57,466 nt of DNA from BNXB01 sp031556375 (GTDB lineage: Bacteria; Bacteroidota; Bacteroidia; Bacteroidales; Azobacteroidaceae). The stretch spans positions 1 through 57,466 of the forward strand of contig JAVBTA010000010.1 of the NCBI GenBank assembly GCA_031556375.1, in the 5' to 3' direction. The stretch's first letter is position 1. The number at the start of each line of letters is the position of its first letter. Below are positions 16,887 through 24,751 of the stretch, piece by piece. The position numbers were made by a program, and so were the translations under genes. The notes beneath the pieces are model-generated. The model was not told the DNA's origin, did not search any database, and saw only the letters and a program-made list of their open reading frames with translations.

Positions 16887-18371
16887 ATGATACAGAAAGA
16901 ATTACGAAGTCATCAGTGGAAGGCTTTCCGAAGACATCCGATGTTTGAGCGGAATCTCGGAGTTAAGATCTTCATGTGTATCTGTTTCGGTTTTTTAGCG
17001 TTGGAATTTTTCGCGATGGGCTTCTTCCTTGACAAAATTTGTCTGGAAGTGGGAAGTTATTCTTCTCCGGTAGATTGCTTTAATTCAGCGCTACTTTACA
17101 TTATGATTGCGGATTTTATTCTAAAATTTTTTTTGAAATCCAATCAGTCGATGCAGATAGCTCCTTATCTTACTCTTCCTGTCAAAAGAGGAAAATTGTT
17201 TACTTTTTTGCAACTTCAGGAGTTTTCCAGCATGTGGAACTGGTACATGATGTTCCTGGTTGTTCCATTTTCTTTTAAGGTGGTTCCCGTTGAATATTCA
17301 TTTCTCCATGTGTTTATATATCTGATATTCATTTATTTGCTCTGTATTGCAAACAGTTTATTGGTTTCATTGACGAAGTCGTGGAGTAAGACCGGACTTT
17401 GGAAATTGGCTTTCCCGGCAGCGATTATCGCGGGAATATTGATTGCGGCATTTAAATTCGATTTTTCGTTTGGCGATTATGTTCAACGATTTGTCGGTTC
17501 GTTGCTAAGGCTTAATCCTTTGTCATGGGTGGTATTTACCGCGGTGTTTGTATTTTTGTGGTATGCTAATCGTTGGCAGATGCGTTCGATGTTGTATCGG
17601 GAAATGCAGGGAGAAAAGGTTAAAGATTCGGTGTCTTTCTCAAATATGACCTTCCTGGATCGTTTCGGGGAAATAGGTGAATTTATCAACCTTGAACTTA
17701 AATTGATATTCCGCAATAAGCGTATGAAAAATCAATTTTTTATGTTCATAGCAATGATATTATTGTTCGGAGTTCAATTGATAACAAATAAAGCAGTTTT
17801 GGCGAGTTCTTTCATGACTCTTTTCTGGGTTGGGTTCATGGTTGGAGGTTTTGGAATTATCTTCTGCCAATATCTGTTTATGTCAGAATCGTCTTATTTC
17901 GATGGAATGATGGCCCGCAAACATTCGTTCCTAAGCCTTATGAAAGCAAAATACTACTTTTATTGTGTCGTTTCGTTTGTGGTTTATATTGGAATCATGA
18001 TTCTTGTATGGACACAAGGTGTATTATCATTTTTGATTGTAACATCAGTGTTCTTCTATTATATCGGTTTGGTCTACGCTTGCTTCTTTCAGAACGGAGT
18101 ATATAACAAAACTTACTTCGACCTTGCGGATTCCGGTTTTATGAACTGGAAAGCTTCATCTTCCAGTATGATGATAATTAGTATGGTTGCTATGTTTATT
18201 CCAATAGGCCTTGTGGTTGTTGTTAAGTCAGTTACTTCATGGGATATAGCTTGTTATTTTATGCTGACTGTAGGTTTGACATTTGTTTTAGGTTCCAACT
18301 TTTGGTTAAAATGGACTTACAACCGTATGATGAAAAGACGCTATACTATAATGGAAGGATTTCGTAATTAA
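16887..18371 (+). CDS. ABC exporter membrane subunit (DUF5687-like)
   Basis: A 494-residue polytopic membrane protein with about twelve predicted transmembrane helices, in two groups separated by a soluble stretch near residues 225-275 (MRSMLYREMQGEKVKDSVSF and neighbours). It resembles the Bacteroidota DUF5687 family, which is found beside ABC ATPase genes, as here: the ATPase gene begins 46 nt downstream. The pair would make an ABC exporter with one permease type. The substrate cannot be read from the sequence. The gene follows the EnvC-like gene by 18 nt, so it may belong to the same transcript. Confidence 0.8.
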   Translation: MIQKELRSHQWKAFRRHPMFERNLGVKIFMCICFGFLALEFFAMGFFLDKICLEVGSYSSPVDCFNSALLYIMIADFILKFFLKSNQSMQIAPYLTLPVKRGKLFTFLQLQEFSSMWNWYMMFLVVPFSFKVVPVEYSFLHVFIYLIFIYLLCIANSLLVSLTKSWSKTGLWKLAFPAAIIAGILIAAFKFDFSFGDYVQRFVGSLLRLNPLSWVVFTAVFVFLWYANRWQMRSMLYREMQGEKVKDSVSFSNMTFLDRFGEIGEFINLELKLIFRNKRMKNQFFMFIAMILLFGVQLITNKAVLASSFMTLFWVGFMVGGFGIIFCQYLFMSESSYFDGMMARKHSFLSLMKAKYYFYCVVSFVVYIGIMILVWTQGVLSFLIVTSVFFYYIGLVYACFFQNGVYNKTYFDLADSGFMNWKASSSSMMIISMVAMFIPIGLVVVVKSVTSWDIACYFMLTVGLTFVLGSNFWLKWTYNRMMKRRYTIMEGFRN

Positions 18372-18417
18372 GCTTAATGTGTTGTAATAGTAGGAATAAG
18401 ATATAAAGATAATAAAA

Positions 18418-19131
18418 ATGGAAATACAAATCAAGGATTTAAGCAAATATTTCGGTTCAAAAGTCGCTTTAGATATTCCGGAATTAAATATATCTCAGGG
18501 AGAATTATTGGGATTGGTTGGAAATAACGGAGCCGGAAAAACCACGATGTTCCGACTGATACTGGATCTATTGAAAGCTGATAGCGGTTGTGTTCTGAGT
18601 AAGAGTGTGGATGTGTCCAAAAGTGAGGATTGGAAGTCATATACAGGTTCATTTATCGATAATCGTTTCCTGATTGAATATCTGACTCCGGAAGAATATC
18701 TGTATTTCGTAGGTGAAACTTATGGTATCAGTCGTGCTGAGGTCGACGAGCGTCTCCATGGATATGTGAAGTTTATGGGTAATGAAATACAGGGGCAAAA
18801 GAAATATATCCGTAATTTTTCCGCTGGAAATAAACAGAAAATAGGTATTCTTGCAGCAATGTTAGTAAATCCGGAGGTCTTGATTCTGGATGAGCCGTTT
18901 AACTTCCTGGATCCGAGTTCCCAGATAGAGATAAAAGATTTGATTCAGAAGATGAATAAGGAAAGAAATACAACGGTTCTGATTTCCAGCCATAATTTGA
19001 ATTATACTACGGATATCAGTACACGGGTTGTGTTGCTTGAAAACGGATTGATTAAACGCGATATAGATAATACCGGGGGAGCTGCGATAACAGAGCTGAC
19101 CGATTATTTTATGGGCGTAGCTCAGGGATAA
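18418..19131 (+). CDS. ABC transporter ATP-binding protein
   Basis: The 237-residue nucleotide-binding subunit powering the adjacent membrane protein. It shows Walker A GNNGAGKTT (about residue 36), the ABC signature FSAGNKQK in the C-loop position (SAG for the usual SGG), Walker B VLILDEPF and the H-loop in LISSHNL. Length is normal for a single-domain exporter ATPase. A strong bidirectional hairpin directly follows, closing the plus-strand gene run. Confidence 0.93.
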   Translation: MEIQIKDLSKYFGSKVALDIPELNISQGELLGLVGNNGAGKTTMFRLILDLLKADSGCVLSKSVDVSKSEDWKSYTGSFIDNRFLIEYLTPEEYLYFVGETYGISRAEVDERLHGYVKFMGNEIQGQKKYIRNFSAGNKQKIGILAAMLVNPEVLILDEPFNFLDPSSQIEIKDLIQKMNKERNTTVLISSHNLNYTTDISTRVVLLENGLIKRDIDNTGGAAITELTDYFMGVAQG

Positions 19132-19132
19132 A

Positions 19133-19176
19133 TAATCCCCTTCATTTCTATAATATATCCGGAATGAAGGGGATTA
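19133..19176. terminator. Bidirectional terminator hairpin
   Basis: TAATCCCCTTCATT and AATGAAGGGGATTA form a perfect 14-bp stem with a 16-nt loop exactly between the convergent ends of the ABC ATPase gene and creD. Confidence 0.75.
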
Positions 19177-19186
19177 TATGCTTAAC

Positions 19187-20572
19187 TCAATTCTTTCCGT
19201 ACCAATCTATCTTCCTTGAATAGAACATTGTCACAGCTAGTAATATAAACAACCCGATACTGCCGAACAACAACGCACCATCCTGCAATTGTATCAGAAT
19301 ATAAATAAAGCCATACAATGCTGAAAGTACCACTCCGAAAATTGCTGCGATTTTCCATTTTCCAAAGGCTCCTTTTGTATATAGGGTAATCAAAGAAACT
19401 GTTGCAATGGACGCAATTAAATAAGCATAATTAAATGATATATACTCACTTATTGATAATAACAGGGCATAAAATACACACAATGCAATTCCGACGAGTC
19501 CGTACTGTAATGGGTGCACTTTCTTTTTTTGAAGGATTTCAATGAAAAAGTACAATCCGAAAGTCAGGGCAATAAACAGAATTGCATATTTAACCGACCG
19601 ATCGGTTTTTGCATACGAATCTGTTGACTGAAGCAAAGATACTCCATATGTTGATTCAGATACATTATAAGTTTGATTTTTCCATATTTGAGGATAATTC
19701 CGGTTCAGGTAAAGAATTTTCCAATCTGCAGAAAATCCGGAGTCGGAAATTTCGGCAGGAGAGTTCGGAAGAAATGTCCCTGTAAATGATGGATTTTGCC
19801 AGGATGATTTCAGGTTTGTATTATTTGTTTTACCAATAGGTGCAAACATGAGGTTTCCTGAACCTTTGATGTTCAGGTTCATTTCAAAATTTTGGTTTTC
19901 AGAAAGATTGTCTGCTGTCAGAGAAACCGGAGTTGAGAGAGCATTTGAACTAATCGAAGTAAGGATATCTGAAGCCGAAAGCTCATAAGTTTTCCCATTC
20001 AGTTGAACGGATAATTGTTCTTCAATTCCCCTGAAGTCGGATAATCCGAAGTATATATGAGCTTTATCCAGTAGCAGATCATTTGCCGGGATATCCAGGT
20101 TTTCCGGAACAATTGGCGAGAAATAACCCTTGAAAGATAATTCCGATTGATAAACAGTAACGTCAAATATGCTCCTGTGGCGGATTTGAGGGTTTACAAT
20201 CCCCTGAATATCGAGTTTTTCCGGTAGAATATACAAGTTTTCCGTTGTATATTCGATTTTTTCGTCCTTATTTACAGGAATAATTTTTTTATAAGGAATT
20301 ATTAAAATAGGACCGGATAAAGTCTGACTGTTTGCCCATTTTGAACTTACTTCTTCCCGCACTTCATCCTGGCGAAGTTTTCGTTCCCTGACTAATTCGG
20401 AGATCATGATCATAGGAATCATCATTAACAGGATTAATACAAATGTGCCTATACCCTTTAGCGTGAGGGAAGTCCCCCTGGACCAGGTCTTACTCCATGC
20501 ACGATGAGGGAACTGTTCTTCTTTCTCTTCAAATTGATTTTTTTCTTGTTCGAAATGATCTTTTGTTTCCAT
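19187..20572 (-). CDS. creD: CreD family inner-membrane protein
   Basis: A 461-residue member of the CreD/CreD-like family of envelope integrity proteins. One N-terminal transmembrane helix (about residues 35-55, IGTFVLILLMMIPMIMISEL) is followed by the conserved LVRERKLRQDEVREEVSSKW motif, a large periplasmic region (about 75-310), and five or six C-terminal helices. In enterobacteria CreD is part of the CreBC regulon and affects colicin and beta-lactam responses; its biochemistry is unknown. Here it is the last of three genes after a small winged-helix regulator and a membrane protein. A 15-bp palindrome, CTTTGAATTTCAAAG, 41 nt before its start matches one before the first gene. Confidence 0.9.
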   Translation of the reverse strand: METKDHFEQEKNQFEEKEEQFPHRAWSKTWSRGTSLTLKGIGTFVLILLMMIPMIMISELVRERKLRQDEVREEVSSKWANSQTLSGPILIIPYKKIIPVNKDEKIEYTTENLYILPEKLDIQGIVNPQIRHRSIFDVTVYQSELSFKGYFSPIVPENLDIPANDLLLDKAHIYFGLSDFRGIEEQLSVQLNGKTYELSASDILTSISSNALSTPVSLTADNLSENQNFEMNLNIKGSGNLMFAPIGKTNNTNLKSSWQNPSFTGTFLPNSPAEISDSGFSADWKILYLNRNYPQIWKNQTYNVSESTYGVSLLQSTDSYAKTDRSVKYAILFIALTFGLYFFIEILQKKKVHPLQYGLVGIALCVFYALLLSISEYISFNYAYLIASIATVSLITLYTKGAFGKWKIAAIFGVVLSALYGFIYILIQLQDGALLFGSIGLFILLAVTMFYSRKIDWYGKN

Positions 20573-20613
20573 TTTTTTTGTATTTAGATGTTATGTAAAA
20601 GTGCTTTGAATTT

Positions 20614-20628
20614 CAAAGTGTTAAAGTA
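20614..20628. promoter_or_regulatory. Palindromic operator-like site upstream of creD
   Basis: CTTTGAATTTCAAAG, 7-bp arms with a single central base. It lies in the 62-nt gap between the regulator gene and creD and has the same form (CTTTGAANNNCAAAG) as the site at 21565-21579. Confidence 0.5.
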
Positions 20629-20634
20629 AAAAAA

Positions 20635-20928
20635 TTATCTTGTATTTCTTATTAAGATTTCAAGTTCGTCCAGATGTTCTTTGAACGCTTTTCTTCCTTC
20701 AATGGTTGCTTCATAGGTCGTATTTGTCTTCCTGCCTATAAAACCTTTATTTGAAGTAATATATCCACTCTCTTCAAGACCTTTGAGATGTGAGGCCAGA
20801 TTACCGTCCGTGACCTGCAACGTCTCTTTCAGGGAGTTGAAGTTCATTTCATCATTTACCATCAGGACACTCATGATTCCCAGTCGTATCCTGTTGTCAA
20901 ATGCTTTATTTAAGTTATCTACATTCAT
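20635..20928 (-). CDS. Winged-helix transcriptional regulator
   Basis: A 97-residue single-domain DNA-binding protein of the short winged-helix type that accompanies creD in Bacteroidota. The recognition helix lies in NFNSLKETLQVTDGNLASHLKGLEESGYI and the wing in NKGFIGRKTNTTYEAT; a C-terminal helix (EGRKAFKEHLDELEILIRN) should dimerise. No metal-binding cysteines or histidines are seen, so it is not a metal sensor of the ArsR kind. It is the middle gene of a three-gene unit (10 nt after the membrane-protein gene, 62 nt before creD). Matched palindromes before the first and third genes suggest that it controls its own operon and creD. Confidence 0.88.
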   Translation of the reverse strand: MNVDNLNKAFDNRIRLGIMSVLMVNDEMNFNSLKETLQVTDGNLASHLKGLEESGYITSNKGFIGRKTNTTYEATIEGRKAFKEHLDELEILIRNTR

Positions 20929-20938
20929 GGACTACGGA

Positions 20939-21544
20939 TTATTGTTTGCGTTCATATTTGTACCACATACGAATACCATATAGAATATGAAATAATCCGA
21001 ATCCTATAGCCCAAAAGTAGAGTCCATATCCAATATTGAATAAGGCAATGCATCCTAAAATAATCTCACAATAAGCAAGATAGCGTGTTTCATCGACAGT
21101 TTGTTTACCGGTTGCAAATAAGGCAATACCATAAAAAATAAGGCATCCGGGAGCAACTAATCCGAAATCTCCCCAGGAAATTAGTTTTAAGAGAAATATA
21201 GCTCCGGCAAGAATAGGAACTGATACTGTCCAGGTTAATCTTTTACTGGCGGTACCTAATACGGGGATACCTGCTTTTTTTGTTTTGAGGTATGTAAAAA
21301 AGAATGCAGAAATCAGGGCGGCAATAAAAGTGCACAAGCCGATTAATATCAAAGTCTTAAGTTCCGTATCGGAGTAATATTCACGTGTTGCCAAGCGGTT
21401 GGAGACAATAGGATAGGCGAATGCGGCCCCAATGAGGGCGCAGGTACCGGCAGCTATGCCACTCCATCCGCTTAAGCCGATGAATCTGCTGCTTCTCTCC
21501 ATCATATTACGTATTTCCTGCAATGTTTCTAATTCCTTATTCAT
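20939..21544 (-). CDS. Small polytopic membrane protein, operon leader of the creD regulator
   Basis: A 201-residue protein with a hydrophilic N-terminus (MNKELETLQEIRNMMERSSRF) and about five to six transmembrane helices: GIAAGTCALIGAAFAYPIV, LILIGLCTFIAALISAFF, then further segments to the C-terminus. I take ATG 21544 as the start; a TTG-like extension to 21577 would run through the palindrome. I do not recognise a named family, but the [membrane protein - winged helix - creD] order is common in Bacteroidota. It may be a sensor or partner of CreD. No motif shows this. Confidence 0.8.
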   Translation of the reverse strand: MNKELETLQEIRNMMERSSRFIGLSGWSGIAAGTCALIGAAFAYPIVSNRLATREYYSDTELKTLILIGLCTFIAALISAFFFTYLKTKKAGIPVLGTASKRLTWTVSVPILAGAIFLLKLISWGDFGLVAPGCLIFYGIALFATGKQTVDETRYLAYCEIILGCIALFNIGYGLYFWAIGFGLFHILYGIRMWYKYERKQ

Positions 21545-21562
21545 CTGAATTGATATTAAAAG

Positions 21563-21581
21563 TACTTTGAAATGCAAAGTA
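21563..21581. promoter_or_regulatory. Palindromic operator-like site upstream of the creD operon
   Basis: TACTTTG and CAAAGTA, perfect 7-bp arms around AAATG; its core CTTTGAAATGCAAAG matches the site at 20614-20628. It ends 18 nt before the first start codon of the operon, where a repressor would block transcription. Confidence 0.55.
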
Positions 21582-21687
21582 AATAATTGTTTTTTGAATG
21601 ATCAAATAATTTGCATTATTTAACATTTGAACGTTGATTTGCATTAAGATCAATAGAGATATTTTGATTCATGTGGTATATGGTAAA

Positions 21688-22075
21688 TGGTAAGGATGGT
21701 AATTTCGTGCGTCAGCCCATCACCGCGTGAGCGGTGTAATCTTAGTAGGCGGGTACGCCAGTGCCCGTACGATGCCAATCCCCACCGCCCCTGCTCGCCC
21801 GGGTGATGATGATACGCATGGCCGCAATAATGATATATTCGAAGAACAATGTCATATTGTACCAATGAATCGCATGAGCGAAGGATTTTATGTATAATAT
21901 CATCATGGATATGTCGCCACGTTGTGGCGATGGAATTGCGACGGTGCGTATCATCATCACCCGGGCGAGCAGGGGCGGTGGGGATTGGCATCGTACGGGC
22001 ACTGGCGTACCCGCCTACTAAGATTACACCGCTCACGCGGTGATGGGCTGACGCACGAAATTACCATTCTTACCA
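21688..22075. repeat. 131-bp inverted repeat made of two copies of the structured repeat
   Basis: 21688-21818 and 21945-22075 are inverted copies of each other over 131 bp with one mismatch that I can find, separated by 126 bp. Each arm contains the CACCGC/GCGGTG hairpin and the stem with CGGGCAC (plus-strand right arm). The spacer carries one extra hairpin at 21914-21930. The element occupies the otherwise gene-free stretch between the creD operon and the Trk genes (21545-22124). The reading frames in it arise from the palindromic composition and are not credible genes. Confidence 0.9.
21903..22064 (+). repeat. Dispersed hairpin-rich repeat, copy 3
   Basis: The same orientation and order of hairpins as the copy at 21-174: TCGCCAC/GTGGCGA with loop GTT (21914-21930), CGGGCAC/GTACCCG (21996-22013) and CACCGC/GCGGTG (22027-22042). 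The first stem differs from copy 1 by an A-T to G-C pair exchange. Confidence 0.8.
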
Positions 22076-22124
22076 TGTACCGTGAACCAATTAAAAAAGG
22101 GGAGATCATTCAGGAATAGAAAGT

Positions 22125-22811
22125 CTATACCTCTTTCAATTTATTATAATATTCCGGTTTTCCGAATAAAACCAGCACATCGTTTTCCTCGAAAAGGCTG
22201 TTTTCGTCAATGTCTTTTAGCACGGAAAGACGTTTTGTTGACATCCCGACCAGGTTTTTTTTGTTTTTTAACCTCAGGACAGAGATTAGTTTAAGATGAA
22301 ATGTGTTATCAAAGTCGATACCCTGTATTTTATTCCCTACGAATGATTCTGGTACCCGAATGTTTACGACATGATAATTAGGTGTGATTTTATACCAATG
22401 TTCCAAACGGTCTCCCAATTCCAAAGAAGTAACATATTCTACGGAAAAATCCCTTTCCGGGGTGATAATCTCGTCGACACCGATACTTTTCAGGATAGTT
22501 TCGTGTAAAGGGGACATTGATCTCACAATCAGACGACGGACGCCTAGCTGTTTCAATATAGCGACGGAGTGTACCGAGATGCCGATGTCCTCACCAAATG
22601 TTACATAGACAGCATCGGCTTCCTTTAACGGAAGTGTTTTAACTGCATTTTCATCTGTAGTCTCCAGGCAGATTGCCGTAGAAATTTTGTTTTTAACCGC
22701 CTCTACCTGATGCATTTCATGGTCTACTCCAATCACATCGTGTCCTGCTTCTGAAAAACTTTGAGCAAGGGCACTACCTAATTTCCCTAATCCGACGATA
22801 ATATATTTCAT
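22125..22811 (-). CDS. trkA: Trk/Ktr potassium uptake regulatory subunit (RCK protein)
   Basis: The 228-residue cytosolic gating subunit of a potassium channel-like transporter. An N-terminal RCK/Rossmann domain begins with IIVGLGKLGSALA (GxGxxG nucleotide-binding loop, with Asp30 in IGVDH at the end of strand 2 for the ribose), and an RCK-C domain follows from about residue 140. This single-unit length matches KtrA/KtrC-like proteins rather than the doubled enterobacterial TrkA. It follows the membrane-subunit gene by 18 nt, and the two surely work together. NAD(H) or ATP binding would set channel gating. Confidence 0.92.
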   Translation of the reverse strand: MKYIIVGLGKLGSALAQSFSEAGHDVIGVDHEMHQVEAVKNKISTAICLETTDENAVKTLPLKEADAVYVTFGEDIGISVHSVAILKQLGVRRLIVRSMSPLHETILKSIGVDEIITPERDFSVEYVTSLELGDRLEHWYKITPNYHVVNIRVPESFVGNKIQGIDFDNTFHLKLISVLRLKNKKNLVGMSTKRLSVLKDIDENSLFEENDVLVLFGKPEYYNKLKEV

Positions 22812-22829
22812 GTCTTTTTGTTTTTAACT

Positions 22830-24662
22830 TTATCCTATAATAATTCCTGCTTCCGGATATCTGTAATTCTTTTCCTGATACCGTTTCAAAACCCCGGATA
22901 GGAATGTCAAAACTCCGATCCGGCCTAAAAACATGGTAAATATGATGACGTATTTACCGAAGGTACTCAATTCGGAAGTGTAATTCAGACTGGATCCAAC
23001 CGTACTTAAAGCAGAAATCACTTCAAAAAGGACGGGGAACAGTTGGTCGTTCTTCTCTGTATACATCAGAATACTTGTCGCAAAAAACATCCAGATGATA
23101 TATAAAATGATAATAGAAAAAGCTTTTGACATATTTGTACTTCTTATTTCCCTGTGCTTGATTTCTACATGTTGTTTACCACATGCTGTATTGAAGGCTC
23201 CCATGATAGCTATGGCAACAGTATTGACTTTCATACCTCCGCCTGTCGACATTGGAGCGGCACCGATCATCATCAGTATCAGAATGATAAAGAGGGTTGG
23301 TTGAGCGAATTGAGTGATGTCGGTTGCGGCAAATCCTGCGGTACGCGGGACAGTTGCATTGAAAAGTGCCGAAACCAGTTTGCCTGTTTCGCTCATACCG
23401 GAAAAAGCCTTTTCCCGTTCTCCAAAATAGATAAGAGCAGTTCCTCCAACTAATAATATTAAGGTCATTACGACTACAATACGGGTATGCACATGGACAA
23501 TCCAGGGTTGATGCTGGTAATGTTCCTGTTTCCCGGTTATTATTTTGAAAATATTAATTACATAATGTCTTAGTAATTTCATATAGTTGAATACAATAGG
23601 GAATCCTAATCCTCCTAGTATAATTAATATCGAGATACAGAACAGGAATGGATAATTATTGATTGTAAACGGACTTCCCAGGTTTCCGTGCAGGATCGAT
23701 ATTCCTGCGTTACAAAATGCAGATATAGAGTGGAATATACAGATAAATAGTTTCCCGGAGAAATCCCGGTGAGGAATATCTCCCAGGTTCTGAAAGAGCA
23801 ACCAGGTTCCGATTCCTTCAATAATGAAAGTTACAATAATAATATTGACTAATGTCCGGAACATATTACCAAGGTTTTCTTCATTAAGAAAATCTTTTAG
23901 TACGATGGAGCTTCCGAAACTGGATTTACCCATGAAAGAAAGTGCGAAAAAACTGGTAAAAGTCATGACTCCGATACCCCCAACCTGTATTAATACGAGA
24001 ATAATGATTTGGCCGGTCAGAGTGAAAGTCGTCGAAACATCTACGGTTGTTAGCCCGGTGACACAGACGCTGGTTGTCGCTGTAAATAAGGCATCTACAA
24101 ATTTCAGTTCATTATGATAAGAATTGGGAAGCATTAATAAACCGGTACCGATGAGTATTATCAGGAGGAAACTATAAATAAACAAAAGAGAAGGATTGAG
24201 CTTTGCACTTAATGACCTGATAATAAATTTGGAAATATTGATGACAGAAAGTATTGCTAATAATCCGTAAACTATCCACTTACTGCTGAAAAAGCGGATG
24301 AATGGTGTCTGTTGCATTTCTTCAGGAAAGAACAGAATCGAACATAGGGTCAGGATAGATAGCCCGTAGATTGTTGCATCGACAAATAAGAGCCGTTCTT
24401 TATATACTTCATTATAGTTCAGCAAAAATCTTATAGTGGAGATGATGAAAAAGAGAAACAGGTTGATCGTGCTTGCGTGAAGAATGTTTAGTTGCTGATA
24501 TTCATTCAGATCATATCCAATCGCCATGATCAATAAAAACACCGACATCAGACTGAGAGCGAGGAGGATAAGTCCTGTTGTCAGCACCAGTTTGTCTTTG
24601 AACCTAAAGAAAAACAGACGTAACCGTAGTTTTATGTCTTTACGCCAGAGTTTCATATACAT
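22830..24662 (-). CDS. trkH: Trk-type potassium channel subunit with N-terminal membrane extension
   Basis: A potassium-translocating membrane protein of the TrkH/KtrB family. The four selectivity-filter loops are visible: TSVCVTGL, SAFCNAGI, TVPRTAGF and SALSTVGSS. The core begins near residue 155 (NPSLLFIYSFLLIILIG). Before it are about 150 residues with four further hydrophobic segments (LVLTTGLILLALSLMSVFL, NLFLFFIISTIRFLL and two more), so at 610 residues it is longer than the usual 450-490. I take ATG 24662 (MYMKLW) as the start; the upstream TTG at 24683 would add seven residues without an initiation signal. Forms an operon with the RCK gene. Confidence 0.92.
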   Translation of the reverse strand: MYMKLWRKDIKLRLRLFFFRFKDKLVLTTGLILLALSLMSVFLLIMAIGYDLNEYQQLNILHASTINLFLFFIISTIRFLLNYNEVYKERLLFVDATIYGLSILTLCSILFFPEEMQQTPFIRFFSSKWIVYGLLAILSVINISKFIIRSLSAKLNPSLLFIYSFLLIILIGTGLLMLPNSYHNELKFVDALFTATTSVCVTGLTTVDVSTTFTLTGQIIILVLIQVGGIGVMTFTSFFALSFMGKSSFGSSIVLKDFLNEENLGNMFRTLVNIIIVTFIIEGIGTWLLFQNLGDIPHRDFSGKLFICIFHSISAFCNAGISILHGNLGSPFTINNYPFLFCISILIILGGLGFPIVFNYMKLLRHYVINIFKIITGKQEHYQHQPWIVHVHTRIVVVMTLILLVGGTALIYFGEREKAFSGMSETGKLVSALFNATVPRTAGFAATDITQFAQPTLFIILILMMIGAAPMSTGGGMKVNTVAIAIMGAFNTACGKQHVEIKHREIRSTNMSKAFSIIILYIIWMFFATSILMYTEKNDQLFPVLFEVISALSTVGSSLNYTSELSTFGKYVIIFTMFLGRIGVLTFLSGVLKRYQEKNYRYPEAGIIIG

Positions 24663-24751
24663 AAGAAATAACAAATCGGACAATGGATTTGTTTAAAACC
24701 GGGTGTTAATTAACATTCTGTTTGGTAGCACTCCGAAATGACTGAGATGGC

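Noticed and set aside
21650..22119. Several open frames of 64-128 codons on both strands in the inverted-repeat region
   Set aside because: They are by-products of the palindromic GC-rich repeat; no start signals, no recognisable family, and the frames mirror each other.
24663..24683. TTG start extending the potassium channel subunit by seven residues
   Set aside because: ATG 24662 is available immediately downstream, and no initiation signal favours the TTG.
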